From contig NZ_LAYJ01000115.1 in NCBI RefSeq assembly GCF_000981035.1, forward strand, positions 1 through 64,000: a DNA stretch of 64,000 bases, read 5' to 3'. A program made the translations under genes and the position numbers. This document shows, in pieces, positions 8,947 through 17,193 of this stretch. The notes under the pieces are model-generated. The model did not search any database, was not told the origin of the DNA, and was given only the letters and a program-made list of their open reading frames with translations. The stretch comes from Christensenella hongkongensis. GTDB lineage: Bacteria > Bacillota > Clostridia > Christensenellales > Christensenellaceae. Position 1 is the first letter of the stretch; each line of letters opens with the position of its first letter.

Positions 8947-9854
8947 AGGAACAGGTATATATTATTCTTGGGCCGACAGCTTCTGGAAAGACGGCAACTG
9001 CCATAGAACTTGCAAAGCTCAAAAACGGTGAAATCATATCTGCTGATTCCATGCAGGTTTACCGCGAAATGGATATTGGGACGGCGAAGCCGGATATGGA
9101 GGAACGACAGGGGATTGTCCACCATATGATCGATGTAGCAGCGGCGGATGAACCATATTCTGTTGCGATGTTTCAGCAGGCGGCAACAGGTTGGATCAGG
9201 GACATTCTGTCCCGCGGTAAAACCCCGGTTCTGGTAGGGGGAACCGGGTTGTATTTGAATTCGATCACATACCGTTTGGATTTTACAGATACCTCTTACG
9301 ATCTGGCTTTTCGGCAAAAACTGGAAAAACGCAATGCGCAGGAGCTTCACCGGATTCTGTCAGAAAAGGATCCCCAGGCCGCTGAACGCATTCATGAGAA
9401 CGATAAAAAACGCATCATCCGCAGGCTTGAGATTTTAAATAACGGGGATGGAAAAAACGGTTATGAATTCCGCAGGCCGAATGACGAATATGATTTTGTT
9501 ATGGCAGGTCTCACCACGGAGCGCAAGGTGCTTTATGAGCGAATCAACAGGCGCGTAGATCTAATGATGCAGCAAGGCTTGCTGCAGGAAGCGGAAACTC
9601 TCTATCATAAGTATGGGGATACGCCAACTTCCATGCAGGCTATCGGCTATAAAGAGCTGATTGAATATTTCAAGGGAAATATGCCGCTTGACGAAGCGGT
9701 AGCCGTGTTGAAAAGAAACACCCGCCGATATGCCAAGCGGCAGCTGACGTGGTTTCGCCGTGATGAGCGGATTTGTTGGTACGATATCTCGTCTTATGCG
9801 AATGCATCAGAGCTTGCACATCATATTTTAAATAAGGATAGGACAGCCAAATGA
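8943..9854 (+). CDS. miaA: tRNA dimethylallyltransferase
   Basis: Transfers a dimethylallyl group to A37 of tRNAs, giving i6A, the substrate of MiaB. 303 aa, normal length. The P-loop GPTASGKT is at residues 10-17, followed by DSMQVYREMDIGTAKP and the GGTGLY signature. The start ATG overlaps the mutL stop, and the stop overlaps the next gene's ATG, so the block is tightly coupled. This mutS-mutL-miaA order is widespread in Bacillota. Confidence 0.97.
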   Translation: MKEQVYIILGPTASGKTATAIELAKLKNGEIISADSMQVYREMDIGTAKPDMEERQGIVHHMIDVAAADEPYSVAMFQQAATGWIRDILSRGKTPVLVGGTGLYLNSITYRLDFTDTSYDLAFRQKLEKRNAQELHRILSEKDPQAAERIHENDKKRIIRRLEILNNGDGKNGYEFRRPNDEYDFVMAGLTTERKVLYERINRRVDLMMQQGLLQEAETLYHKYGDTPTSMQAIGYKELIEYFKGNMPLDEAVAVLKRNTRRYAKRQLTWFRRDERICWYDISSYANASELAHHILNKDRTAK

Positions 9855-11122
9855 ATTTAACTGAATATATCAGCAACCATTTTAAAATAGAAAAAAAGCT
9901 GGTGGATTTTGTTTATGAATGCGAAAATGACGTGAAGGACGTTTTCCATCGTTTTGAGGAAGTAGCTCAGGTCAATCAGTTTAAAGTGATTGAAGCTTTT
10001 CAGAAAAATAATATTTCCGCACGCCATTTTTATGCTTCCACCGGATATGGTTATGGAGATGAAGGACGCGAAAAGCTCTGCCGTGTGTTTGCAGATGCTT
10101 TCGGCGCTGAGGATGCAATCGTTTCGCCCATGCTTATGAGTGGAACCCACGCAATTTCTACTGCATTATTTGGTTTGCTGCGCCCGGGGGACACATTATT
10201 TTCCATGACGGGAAAACCCTATGATACGCTTATTTCCACCTTATATGGCGCAAGCGGATCCCTGCAGGAATTCCAGATTGCTTTTGATTGCGCAGAGCTC
10301 CAAAAGGATGGCACGATTGATATTGAACAATCGTTCAAAAAAATAAACGCCAATCCTTCCGTGAAAGTTATATACTTTCAACGGTCTACAGGATATGAAA
10401 TCCGCCCTGCATTTACGGTCGGTTATCTGCAAAAAGTGATGGCCCTTGTAAAGGAAAAATTTCCGGATAAGATCATTATGGTAGATAATTGCTACGGGGA
10501 GTTCGTTAATATGGACGAGCCTGTGGCAGTTGGCGCGGATGTAATGGCCGGATCGCTGATCAAAAATCCAGGCGGTGGTATCGCGCCGACAGGAGGATAC
10601 ATTGCAGGAAAATCCGGCTTGATCGACAGGATTGCAGGAAGTTTTTCCGCACCGGGCATCGGAACGGAAATTGGTTCCTATGCCTTTGGTTACCAGCAGT
10701 ATTATCAGGGCTTTTTTATGGCTCCACACACAGTATGCCAAGCGCTCATGGGCGTTTGCCTTGCGGCACGTGTGTTTGAAAAGCTTGGTTTCCAGTCCCA
10801 GCCTTCATACAATGCCGAGCGCGGCGATATTACCCAATCGATTATCTTTGGCAGTGAACAGCCCCTGACGGACTTTGTACGCGGCATACAACGTGCCTCC
10901 GCCATCGATGGAAATGTTGTCCCATATGCCTGGGATATGCCCGGATATGATGATAAGGTAATTATGGCTGCCGGTACCTTTGTGCAGGGCGCATCCGTTG
11001 AATTAACGGCAGACGCGCCCATCAGGGAACCATACGCGGCCTATTTGCAAGGCGCGCTTACTTATGAACATGCAAAATTAGGCATTTTATATGCCCTCAA
11101 TGATATGAAGATTAATATTTGA
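9851..11122 (+). CDS. PLP-dependent methionine gamma-lyase-like protein (YnbB / 'aluminium resistance' family)
   Basis: A 423-aa fold-type I PLP enzyme. The likely PLP lysine is Lys238 in AGSLIKNPGGGIAP, and DNCYGEF around 212-218 supplies the aspartate that contacts the pyridine ring. The family is usually labelled methionine gamma-lyase or aluminium resistance protein and is commonly found just after miaA in Bacillota. Its true substrate is not settled in the family. The start overlaps the miaA stop by 4 bases. It ends 20 bases from the convergent recombinase gene, with no clear terminator between them. Confidence 0.85.
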   Translation: MNLTEYISNHFKIEKKLVDFVYECENDVKDVFHRFEEVAQVNQFKVIEAFQKNNISARHFYASTGYGYGDEGREKLCRVFADAFGAEDAIVSPMLMSGTHAISTALFGLLRPGDTLFSMTGKPYDTLISTLYGASGSLQEFQIAFDCAELQKDGTIDIEQSFKKINANPSVKVIYFQRSTGYEIRPAFTVGYLQKVMALVKEKFPDKIIMVDNCYGEFVNMDEPVAVGADVMAGSLIKNPGGGIAPTGGYIAGKSGLIDRIAGSFSAPGIGTEIGSYAFGYQQYYQGFFMAPHTVCQALMGVCLAARVFEKLGFQSQPSYNAERGDITQSIIFGSEQPLTDFVRGIQRASAIDGNVVPYAWDMPGYDDKVIMAAGTFVQGASVELTADAPIREPYAAYLQGALTYEHAKLGILYALNDMKINI

Positions 11123-11142
11123 TTTGATCTGATGGATGATCA

Positions 11143-12198
11143 TTATTTTCTTAATTTGATGGCTTTGGATGCGCGTTTGCGGTTGTCCTCAGACATTGCG
11201 GCATAGTGCTTACGCGTCGTATTTACGTCTTTATGGCCCAAAACATCTGCGACAAGGTAGATATCACCCGTTTCCTGATATAGCATCGTGCCATATGTAC
11301 TGCGTAGCTTATGGGGCGATATTTTTTTCAGCGGACTTACGATTCGTGCATATTTTTTGACCATCATTTCTACACTGCGCACAGAGATGCGCTTGCCCTG
11401 CATCGACAGAAAGAGGGGAGAGGACAGGTCGTAATTTCCACGGTTCTTGCGTTCGTTAAGATACGCCGTGAGTGCGCCTGCCGTTTCGTCGTCGAAATAA
11501 AGCATCACCTGGTTGCCGCCCTTACGCGTTACTTTAAAGCAGCCGTTTTTAAAATCCACATCGTTTATATTTAAAGAAACAAGCTCCGACACACGGATAC
11601 CCGTAGTTAAAAACAGAGTTAAAATCGCCACGTCACGCGTCACATTTTTTTTATGGTATTGCTTTTGCTTATCTGTCAGGTTTTCACCGGATTCTACCAT
11701 ATCAAGTAAATTGGCTACTTCGTCCGGCTCAAGGCGTATGATTGCTTTATCATGCAGCTTAGGCGTATCTAAAAGCTCACAAATATTGTTATCCAGAATG
11801 CCTTTACGATAATAATGCTTAAAAAAAGAACGCAGACAGGCAATTTTGCGTGCTTTGCCGCGTTCGTGATTTTCAATAAATTTTTCATCGTCGTCCGGAG
11901 CGGTATACAGGTTCAGGTAATCCATAAAAAGATACAGGTCATCCACAGTGATTTTTTTCAGGTCATCCTGCGTAATATCTGTGGTGCTTTTTCCAGAAAA
12001 TGCAGGAAGCTCTCGTACGAGGAACTGGAAAAAAATACGGAGATCCGCAGCGTAATTAACACGCGTCAGAATCGTAGATGTATTTTCCATTGCAATAAAA
12101 AAGCTCGTTGTAAACGACGGCAGGTCACGCATGATCCCACGAAGCTTCAACGTCATTTTTTGATTTAGATTTTGATGATAGTTGGTCGACTCACTCAT
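11143..12198 (-). CDS. Tyrosine recombinase, XerC/XerD-like
   Basis: A 351-aa site-specific recombinase. The N-terminal core-binding SAM-like domain is at about 30-135 and the catalytic domain at about 155-340. All the active-site residues are visible: Arg202 (TTGIRVSELV), Lys226 (TRKGGNQ), His296 and Arg299 (HKLR), His322 (LGHKD) and Tyr332 (RKHY). It is somewhat longer than XerC/D (about 300 aa), with an acidic insert near 100-110. There is no excisionase, relaxase or phage gene nearby, so it looks like a resident recombinase rather than the integrase of an element. A perfect 15-bp inverted repeat lies 85 bases upstream of its start. Confidence 0.88.
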   Translation of the reverse strand: MSESTNYHQNLNQKMTLKLRGIMRDLPSFTTSFFIAMENTSTILTRVNYAADLRIFFQFLVRELPAFSGKSTTDITQDDLKKITVDDLYLFMDYLNLYTAPDDDEKFIENHERGKARKIACLRSFFKHYYRKGILDNNICELLDTPKLHDKAIIRLEPDEVANLLDMVESGENLTDKQKQYHKKNVTRDVAILTLFLTTGIRVSELVSLNINDVDFKNGCFKVTRKGGNQVMLYFDDETAGALTAYLNERKNRGNYDLSSPLFLSMQGKRISVRSVEMMVKKYARIVSPLKKISPHKLRSTYGTMLYQETGDIYLVADVLGHKDVNTTRKHYAAMSEDNRKRASKAIKLRK

Positions 12199-12283
12199 AA
12201 TAAAAAAGGCTCCTTATCGTTACAAAACCGCTTAACCGGGCGATTTACGTATATTATAGCATAAGTGGGCTTTCAGATGCAAT

Positions 12284-12317
12284 AACTATTCGCAAAACTT
12301 GTGTTTTGCGAATAGTT
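12284..12317. repeat. Perfect 15-bp inverted repeat upstream of the recombinase
   Basis: Arms AACTATTCGCAAAAC and GTTTTGCGAATAGTT flank a 4-base TTGT centre. Neither strand has a proper T run after it, so it is a poor terminator. Its place beside a tyrosine recombinase makes a binding or recombination site possible. It also overlaps the end of a possible 36-aa ORF. Confidence 0.6.
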
Positions 12318-12396
12318 TGATTTTGGAATAAGAACCGGTCAGCCACTTCCCCTTGCGGGCATATTGTAAAAAGCGGACATTTTTGAGTTTTTTCAT
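12286..12396 (-). CDS. Possible 36-aa basic small protein
   Basis: This short reading frame codes for a lysine- and aromatic-rich peptide beginning MKKLKNVRFLQYARKGKW and ending KHKFCE. Its ATG overlaps the stop of a 16-codon frame in the ATGA manner seen for translationally coupled genes. I do not recognise it, and a frame of this length could arise by chance in the 269-base gap between rnhA and the recombinase gene. Its 3' end lies inside the 15-bp inverted repeat. Confidence 0.25.
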   Translation of the reverse strand: MKKLKNVRFLQYARKGKWLTGSYSKIKLFAKHKFCE

Positions 12397-12443
12397 GAGT
12401 TTATATTTCGAACAGATTCAGGTGCTTCTTTGACGTACGACAT
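12393..12443 (-). CDS. Possible 16-aa leader peptide after rnhA
   Basis: A 16-codon frame (MSYVKEAPESVRNINS) with GGAAA eight bases before its ATG. It starts 24 bases after the rnhA stop and is in the same frame as rnhA. It ends in an ATGA overlap with the 36-aa frame. The evidence is spacing only. Confidence 0.18.
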   Translation of the reverse strand: MSYVKEAPESVRNINS

Positions 12444-12467
12444 ATCTTTTTCCGATGGCGCACCTTA

Positions 12468-12914
12468 TTATGATTTAACGTTCTTTTTGATTTGGTCGCG
12501 CGCAAGCTTATCACACAAATTGTTTAATTCGTCGTCTGCGTGTCCCTTAACTTTATACCATTTTACAACATGGTTTTTCGTTTCGTTCAAAAGCTGTTTC
12601 CACAGGTCCTGATTTTCCACAGGCTTTTTAGAAGCTGTTTTCCAGCCGTTATTTTGCCATGCAATAATCCAGCCCTTATCAAACGCATTGTGTATATAAG
12701 CGCTGTCTGTAAAAACCCTTACGCTGCAACGTTCCTTTAATGCCAAAAGGCCCTGAATGGCCGCCATGAGCTCCATACGGTTGTTTGTCGTATCGGGCAA
12801 ATATCCGGACAGCTCTTTCCTGTTTCCTTTATAATCAAGCACGCAGCCCCAACCGCCGGGCCCCGGGTTTCCACTGCAGGCGCCATCGCAGTATAAAATA
12901 ACTTCCTTCAGCAT
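12468..12914 (-). CDS. rnhA: Ribonuclease HI
   Basis: Degrades the RNA strand of RNA-DNA hybrids. 148 aa, the usual size. The four catalytic acids are visible: Asp in YCDGACSGNPG, Glu in NNRMELMAAI, Asp in FTDSAYI and Asp in GHADDELNNL. I start at ATG 12914, where CAGGAG precedes by a few bases; upstream in-frame ATGs would lie inside proC. It begins 13 bases after the proC stop, so both probably share the promoter at 13755-13783. Confidence 0.95.
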   Translation of the reverse strand: MLKEVILYCDGACSGNPGPGGWGCVLDYKGNRKELSGYLPDTTNNRMELMAAIQGLLALKERCSVRVFTDSAYIHNAFDKGWIIAWQNNGWKTASKKPVENQDLWKQLLNETKNHVVKWYKVKGHADDELNNLCDKLARDQIKKNVKS

Positions 12915-12927
12915 ATTACTCCTGTTT

Positions 12928-13722
12928 CTATTTGGATAGTTCCTTTGATTTTGCAACGCATGCGTCAACTGCCCATTCAACCACGCCGCGCGTTTCATTC
13001 ATATCAAAAACCTTCATCGCCTCAATCGTCGTTCCGCCTGGAGAACATACGTTGTGTATGAGCTGGGATGGCGTATCACCCGTCTTTTTTAGCATTTCAC
13101 AGGCGCCCTCAAACGTTTGTACCGCAAGGCGAAGAGATACGTCCTCAGGCAGTCCATTTTTTACGCCAGCCTTTGCAAGCGCGTCTATAAACATATAAAC
13201 ATAAGCCGGACCACTGCCTGAAACACCTGTTACAGCGTCCATCAGTTCTGCGGGAACATGTTCTACAATGCCAAGCGAAGAAAAAATCTGTTCAACGAAA
13301 GCCTCTTCATCCTGTGTAAGCGTACTTGGAGTCTGAAGGCAGCTGGCACCCTTCCCCACCATTAGAGGGGTGTTGGGCATAATCCGCATAATTCTTGCGG
13401 GCACCGTCAAAAGTTCTTCTATTTTTTCTGTTTTGACACCGGCTGCAATCGACACAAAGGCTTTGTCCTGTTCCTTAATCTGTGGTAAAACCGCAGGAAT
13501 AATATTGGGTTTCACACACAAAAAAATAATATCTGCATTTTGTGCCAGCTCACCGACAGATGGGCAGACGGTAATACCGTTTGCAACTGATTTGGCTTTT
13601 TGTACATCGGTATCAAATACAAAGATATCCCCGCCATCCAGTATTTTATTATTTAAAATGCCGTTTATAATCGCAGAAGCCATATTTCCGCAACCGATAA
13701 AACCGGTTTTGATCGTATTCAA
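12928..13722 (-). CDS. proC: Pyrroline-5-carboxylate reductase
   Basis: Last step of proline synthesis, NAD(P)H-dependent. 264 aa, normal length. The Rossmann motif GFIGCGNMASAI is at 7-18, and the family signature around SGSGPAYVYMFIDALA is followed by SPGGTTIEAM. The start is a TTG six bases after AGGTGA. It is the first gene of a two-gene unit with rnhA and has a near-consensus promoter. Confidence 0.95.
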   Translation of the reverse strand: MNTIKTGFIGCGNMASAIINGILNNKILDGGDIFVFDTDVQKAKSVANGITVCPSVGELAQNADIIFLCVKPNIIPAVLPQIKEQDKAFVSIAAGVKTEKIEELLTVPARIMRIMPNTPLMVGKGASCLQTPSTLTQDEEAFVEQIFSSLGIVEHVPAELMDAVTGVSGSGPAYVYMFIDALAKAGVKNGLPEDVSLRLAVQTFEGACEMLKKTGDTPSQLIHNVCSPGGTTIEAMKVFDMNETRGVVEWAVDACVAKSKELSK

Positions 13723-13754
13723 TGAAATTCACCTCATTCTTTTCAGATAATACT

Positions 13755-13783
13755 ATTATATTAAAATAACCAGGCAATTACAA
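13755..13783 (-). promoter_or_regulatory. proC-rnhA promoter
   Basis: On the minus strand -35 TTGTAA (13778-13783) and -10 TATAAT (13755-13760) are separated by exactly 17 bp. The start codon is about 33 bases from the -10. Confidence 0.75.
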
Positions 13784-13846
13784 CTTGAATCGTCTATAAG
13801 ATGCGTAATACCGTTTACGCAACTGTAATTTCGAATGATCCAACAT

Positions 13847-13877
13847 AAAAATCCCTCCGCAAAAGCGAGGGATTTTC
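13847..13877 (-). terminator. Terminator after tRNA-Trp
   Basis: On the minus strand an AAATCCCTCGC/GCGGAGGGATTT stem (one bulged base) with a TTTT loop ends in TTTTTA, 25 bases after the tRNA. Confidence 0.8.
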
Positions 13878-13901
13878 CGTTCAGCATAATCTGCTGTGAT
13901 G

Positions 13902-13975
13902 TGGCAGGGGTGGAGAGGATCGAACTCCCACAATTGGTTTTGGAGACCAATGCACTACCATTATACTACACCCCT
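13902..13975 (-). tRNA. tRNA-Trp (anticodon CCA)
   Basis: A full cloverleaf can be drawn on the minus strand. The acceptor stem pairs AGGGGTG with CACCCCT, followed by discriminator G and an encoded CCA end. The anticodon stem is TTGGT/ACCAA around the loop CTCCAAA, giving anticodon CCA, which reads UGG. The T arm is GGGAG-TTCGATC-CTCCC-like. It stands alone with its own promoter and terminator. Confidence 0.95.
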
Positions 13976-13995
13976 AGATCAATACAACGTATTAA

Positions 13996-14024
13996 ATTAT
14001 ACCCGAAAAGACATCCTTCGTCAA
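13996..14024 (-). promoter_or_regulatory. tRNA-Trp promoter
   Basis: On the minus strand -35 TTGACG (14019-14024) and -10 TATAAT (13996-14001) have 17-bp spacing, one of the best promoters in the window. The -35 box directly follows the nagB stop codon, so the tRNA is transcribed separately from the sugar operon. Confidence 0.85.
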
Positions 14025-14735
14025 TCATTTTTCTGCTGAAATGATCGTCGCATCAGGATGCAGCCACAAAACCGATGCGGGAAATTGCGGGTTAATATCC
14101 TTGCAGCTTTTCAGGCGCTTGATCACATCTTTTTTATCACTCCCGGCTATTAGAATGATGGATTTTGCCCTCATGATCGTTCCTGCTCCCATGCTGATCG
14201 CGCGGCGCGGAACCGCCTTCTGGTCGCTAAAAAAGCGTGCGTTTGCCCGGAGCGTATCCTCGCTGAGCGTAACAGAGGAACTTGCGTAACGAAAAAAGTC
14301 TGCGGGTTCATTAAAGCCAATATGACCGTTGCGGCCAATTCCAAGGAATGCAACGTCAAGGCCGCCGAAGGAGTCTATCTTCGCCTCGTATTCTGCAGCT
14401 TCCTGTTCCAAATCCCCTGCTTTTCCATCCGGTGCAAAGGTATGCTTTGGTGCGACATTCACGTATTGGTACAGGTGTTCATGCAAAAAATAATAATATC
14501 CTTGCGGGTTTTCCCTTCCAAGCCCTTCATATTCATCAACATTAAAGAAAATTCCCTTGGAAAAATCAAGATTTTGCTCCTGATACAGTTTTACGAGAGC
14601 CTTGTATGTTCCAACAGGCGTTCCGCCGGTCGGCATAGCAAATACAGGCCGCTGTTTTTCTTTTAAAACAGCAGCCAGCATTTGTGCAGCCAGAAGGCTC
14701 ATTTCCTTTTCACTTGCTTTACTGATAAACCGCAT
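14025..14735 (-). CDS. nagB: Glucosamine-6-phosphate deaminase
   Basis: Converts glucosamine-6-phosphate to fructose-6-phosphate and ammonia. 236 aa from ATG 14735, which has ACAGGA just upstream; the frame is open further upstream but that part overlaps the deacetylase gene and does not look like NagB. Family motifs: phosphate-binding MPTGGTPVGTY, active-site NVDEYEGL and GIGRNGHIGFNEP with the ring-opening histidine. It is the last gene of the long sugar operon and would deliver the product into glycolysis. It fits with the PIG-L deacetylase 19 bases upstream. Confidence 0.92.
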   Translation of the reverse strand: MRFISKASEKEMSLLAAQMLAAVLKEKQRPVFAMPTGGTPVGTYKALVKLYQEQNLDFSKGIFFNVDEYEGLGRENPQGYYYFLHEHLYQYVNVAPKHTFAPDGKAGDLEQEAAEYEAKIDSFGGLDVAFLGIGRNGHIGFNEPADFFRYASSSVTLSEDTLRANARFFSDQKAVPRRAISMGAGTIMRAKSIILIAGSDKKDVIKRLKSCKDINPQFPASVLWLHPDATIISAEK

Positions 14736-14754
14736 ATTTTCCTGTCCTTTATCC

Positions 14755-15459
14755 CTATGGCAAAAGTCTTTTGGTTGAAAACCGTGGCCAGCCTGCATAC
14801 TGGCGGAATCCCTCCGCAAAAGGTACGCTGCATTGCAATCCGCGATACTTGGAGCAGGTTCGTACAAAATCAATGAAATCGATCTTGTCATGCTCCAGCA
14901 TCCATTTGATCTGGCTTTCATGGCACGCAAGCGCTTCGAGTTTTGTATCAATCGTATCTGTTACGTCAACATACTCCGTGGGTACAAAGTTGATTCCCGC
15001 AAGCGTATCCATATAAAACAACGGAACGATTTCACCATATGCTTCCGTAACAGTCTCAATATGCGGGATGGATGAACCAAAGCTTGCATGGAACGCAAGC
15101 TGGCTTGTTTGCTGGTGATCGCGCATATAGTCGTCAGGATTGTGCGTAATGATAAGGTCGGGCTTTGCATAACGCACCACTTCAATCAACCTGTTGATCG
15201 TCTCGCGCTCGGAGGCTTCTACGTGCATATCGCCAACGTCTATACTAATTGATTCCGCACCGATTATTTTTGCCGCATTTTCAGCTTCTTTCATGCGTAT
15301 TTCCCGGAGCTCTTCCGGCATGATTACAGCATGTCCCAAATTCCCGTTCGCTACATGGCACATAATAACCCTGTCGCCACGCGCCGCATATTTGGCAAGC
15401 GTCCCTGCACACGCAATTTCAAGATCGTCCGGATGACATCCAATCGCTAAAATATTCAT
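14755..15459 (-). CDS. PIG-L/LmbE family zinc deacetylase
   Basis: A 234-aa member of the family that removes acetyl groups from N-acetyl sugars (known members act on GlcNAc-lipids, bacillithiol and mycothiol precursors, chitobiose). The zinc motif HPDD is at residues 9-12 (GCHPDDLEIA) with a later ligand in HNPDDYMRDHQQT. It lies between an aldose epimerase and nagB in one operon. Since no nagA-type deacetylase is seen, it is the best candidate for deacetylating the sugar before NagB. The substrate is inferred from context only. Confidence 0.85.
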   Translation of the reverse strand: MNILAIGCHPDDLEIACAGTLAKYAARGDRVIMCHVANGNLGHAVIMPEELREIRMKEAENAAKIIGAESISIDVGDMHVEASERETINRLIEVVRYAKPDLIITHNPDDYMRDHQQTSQLAFHASFGSSIPHIETVTEAYGEIVPLFYMDTLAGINFVPTEYVDVTDTIDTKLEALACHESQIKWMLEHDKIDFIDFVRTCSKYRGLQCSVPFAEGFRQYAGWPRFSTKRLLP

Positions 15460-15481
15460 AACACTTATTTCCTTTCCGCAA

Positions 15482-16309
15482 TCATAAAAGATCAGATAGC
15501 TGAATCGTCAGGCTGTAGGTTTCCCTGCTCCCCGGATCTATCCATTTTACATATTTTCCAGTATTGATCGAATCCGGCAGGCCAAGCCACGGTTCTGCTG
15601 TCACGCGCCCGTCAAAAAGCGTGCACACCACAAGCGATTCATAGGAATCGTCCGTTTCAATCGTTGCATGATAGCCGTCTGCTTTATTGATAATTTCAGT
15701 TTTATTCCCTGTTTTTTCATAGAATACATAGTCCCCTTCCCTTGTAAGATCAAGCGGGATATTGTTTTCGTACTCTTTTCCATCCAGGTAATTTACATAG
15801 CGCCTCATATCGGTATCCAGCTGGAACTCCGCCTTATCGCTCGCTGTAAAATAATGATGCCAGCCAAAATAGTGCGGCATTGGTTCCGATGAACGATTGG
15901 CGATAGCCGCAAGGAATTCTACAGTATCGTTCTTTAAAGTATACGTGACCTCCAGCCTGAAATCAAAGGGATAATTTTCACTTTGGGAGGCCTCGTTATT
16001 TGTGATATAAAGTGTCGTACTGTTTTTTTTCGTTTCCACAACGCCGAAAGACGAACACTTTACAAGACCGTGGAACGGCATGGTGTATGTCTTTCCATTC
16101 AGGGTGTATGTATCGTTTTTCGTCCTGCTTGGGAATGGAAAAAGAACAGGACAACCGCCTGCCAGAACGTTTGATTTATGAAGCATATCCTCGTCAAAGA
16201 ATATAACGTCTTTTCCATGATAGTTAAGGCGCGTCAGCATCCCGCCATAATCCGGGAGAACCTCTGCCGAAAGTCCGCCATCATCATTGCTTATTACTAT
16301 TTTTTTCAT
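15482..16309 (-). CDS. Aldose 1-epimerase family protein
   Basis: A 275-aa GalM-like beta-sandwich protein that interconverts sugar anomers. Supporting motifs: LPDYGGMLTRLNYHGKDV near the N-terminus, PFHGLVKCSSF with the catalytic-type histidine, FGWHHYF with a second histidine, and WTD-like EPWLGLPDSINTGKY near the C-terminal end. It resembles the divergent LacX/YeaD-like branch more than classical GalM. It is an internal gene of the sugar operon and presumably supplies the right anomer to the next enzyme. Confidence 0.82.
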   Translation of the reverse strand: MKKIVISNDDGGLSAEVLPDYGGMLTRLNYHGKDVIFFDEDMLHKSNVLAGGCPVLFPFPSRTKNDTYTLNGKTYTMPFHGLVKCSSFGVVETKKNSTTLYITNNEASQSENYPFDFRLEVTYTLKNDTVEFLAAIANRSSEPMPHYFGWHHYFTASDKAEFQLDTDMRRYVNYLDGKEYENNIPLDLTREGDYVFYEKTGNKTEIINKADGYHATIETDDSYESLVVCTLFDGRVTAEPWLGLPDSINTGKYVKWIDPGSRETYSLTIQLSDLL

Positions 16310-16347
16310 GGTATGTGTTTACCTCAAGTCCAGTTAAATATGCTCAG

Positions 16348-16369
16348 GGGAGCGAACAAATCCGCTCCC
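16348..16369. repeat. Intergenic hairpin in the sugar operon
   Basis: A 7-bp perfect stem GGGAGCG/CGCTCCC with an 8-base loop lies in the 104-base gap between an SDR gene and the epimerase gene. There is no T run, so it is more likely an RNA processing or stability element than a terminator. Confidence 0.4.
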
Positions 16370-16413
16370 ACAGGCATACTTGCACATAATAGAAGGTTTC
16401 TTTTAGATCATGC

Positions 16414-17181
16414 TTATGAAACCGTAATTCCGCCGTCCGCTACAAGAACTGCACCATTCATATAGCTGCCTTCATCGCTTGCAAGGAAAAGAGCGATGTT
16501 TGCGATGTCCTGAGCAGTTCCCCACCTGCGTAACGGCGTTCCCTGCGTGAGGAATTTTTGTTCGTCAAACGTGGGCTTGTTCAGGTCGCTTTCATAGATC
16601 ATTGGCGTGTGGATCGCCGCGGGGGCAATGCAATTTGTCCTTATTTTTTCCGGGCCAAATTCCACAGCCATCGACCTTGTCAGTGAAATCGTCGCGCCCT
16701 TCGAGGCGCTGTAGGCGTCGCAATTTGGAATACCGATTACGCCGCAGCTGGAGGAGGTGTTGATGATCGCCCCACCCCCACGTTTTTTCAGGAGGGGAAT
16801 TGCCGCTTTCGAGCAGTACATCATGCCAAAAAGATTGATATGGATGATTTGCTCGAAGACTTTCACATCAATTACATCAATCGCTGCATCCTTTGTCCCC
16901 CAAAAGACAGAAGCGTTATTATACAGGATATCAATCCCGCCATATTTTTTATCGATATCGGCAAATACCTTTTGAACCTGTTCCCAGTTTGAAATATCAA
17001 GGGCAAAGAATTCAGCTTTTCCACCTGCGTCGATAATTTCAGCCTCGGTTTCCTTTCCAAGCGTTTCGTCCTTTTCGAGGATCAGTACAACTGCGCCTTC
17101 CTTTGCAAACGTTTGTGCAGCCGCTTTGCCGATTCCGCCACCGCCGCCGGTAATCGCAGCTATTTTTCCAGATAATCTCAT
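16414..17181 (-). CDS. SDR-family sugar dehydrogenase
   Basis: A 255-aa classical short-chain dehydrogenase. The cofactor motif GGGGGIGKAA is near residue 12, NNAS follows the central sheet, and the catalytic Tyr-Lys pair is in YSASK with the serine in SSSCG. It ends GAVLVADGGITVS. An AAAGGAG site precedes the ATG. It begins 12 bases after another SDR, and the two are not close copies (this one has YSASK, the other YDVSK). It probably oxidises or reduces a ring hydroxyl of the imported sugar; the position cannot be told. Confidence 0.85.
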   Translation of the reverse strand: MRLSGKIAAITGGGGGIGKAAAQTFAKEGAVVLILEKDETLGKETEAEIIDAGGKAEFFALDISNWEQVQKVFADIDKKYGGIDILYNNASVFWGTKDAAIDVIDVKVFEQIIHINLFGMMYCSKAAIPLLKKRGGGAIINTSSSCGVIGIPNCDAYSASKGATISLTRSMAVEFGPEKIRTNCIAPAAIHTPMIYESDLNKPTFDEQKFLTQGTPLRRWGTAQDIANIALFLASDEGSYMNGAVLVADGGITVS

Positions 17182-17193
17182 GTCAGTTCTCCT

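Noticed and set aside
12330-12440. Possible IS21-type remnant (GTAAAAAGCGGACA)
   Set aside because: Only one copy of the motif is present, without a paired end or any transposase fragment.
14736-14951. Longer NagB with about 70 extra N-terminal residues
   Set aside because: The extension overlaps the deacetylase gene and does not look like NagB; ATG 14735 has a ribosome site.
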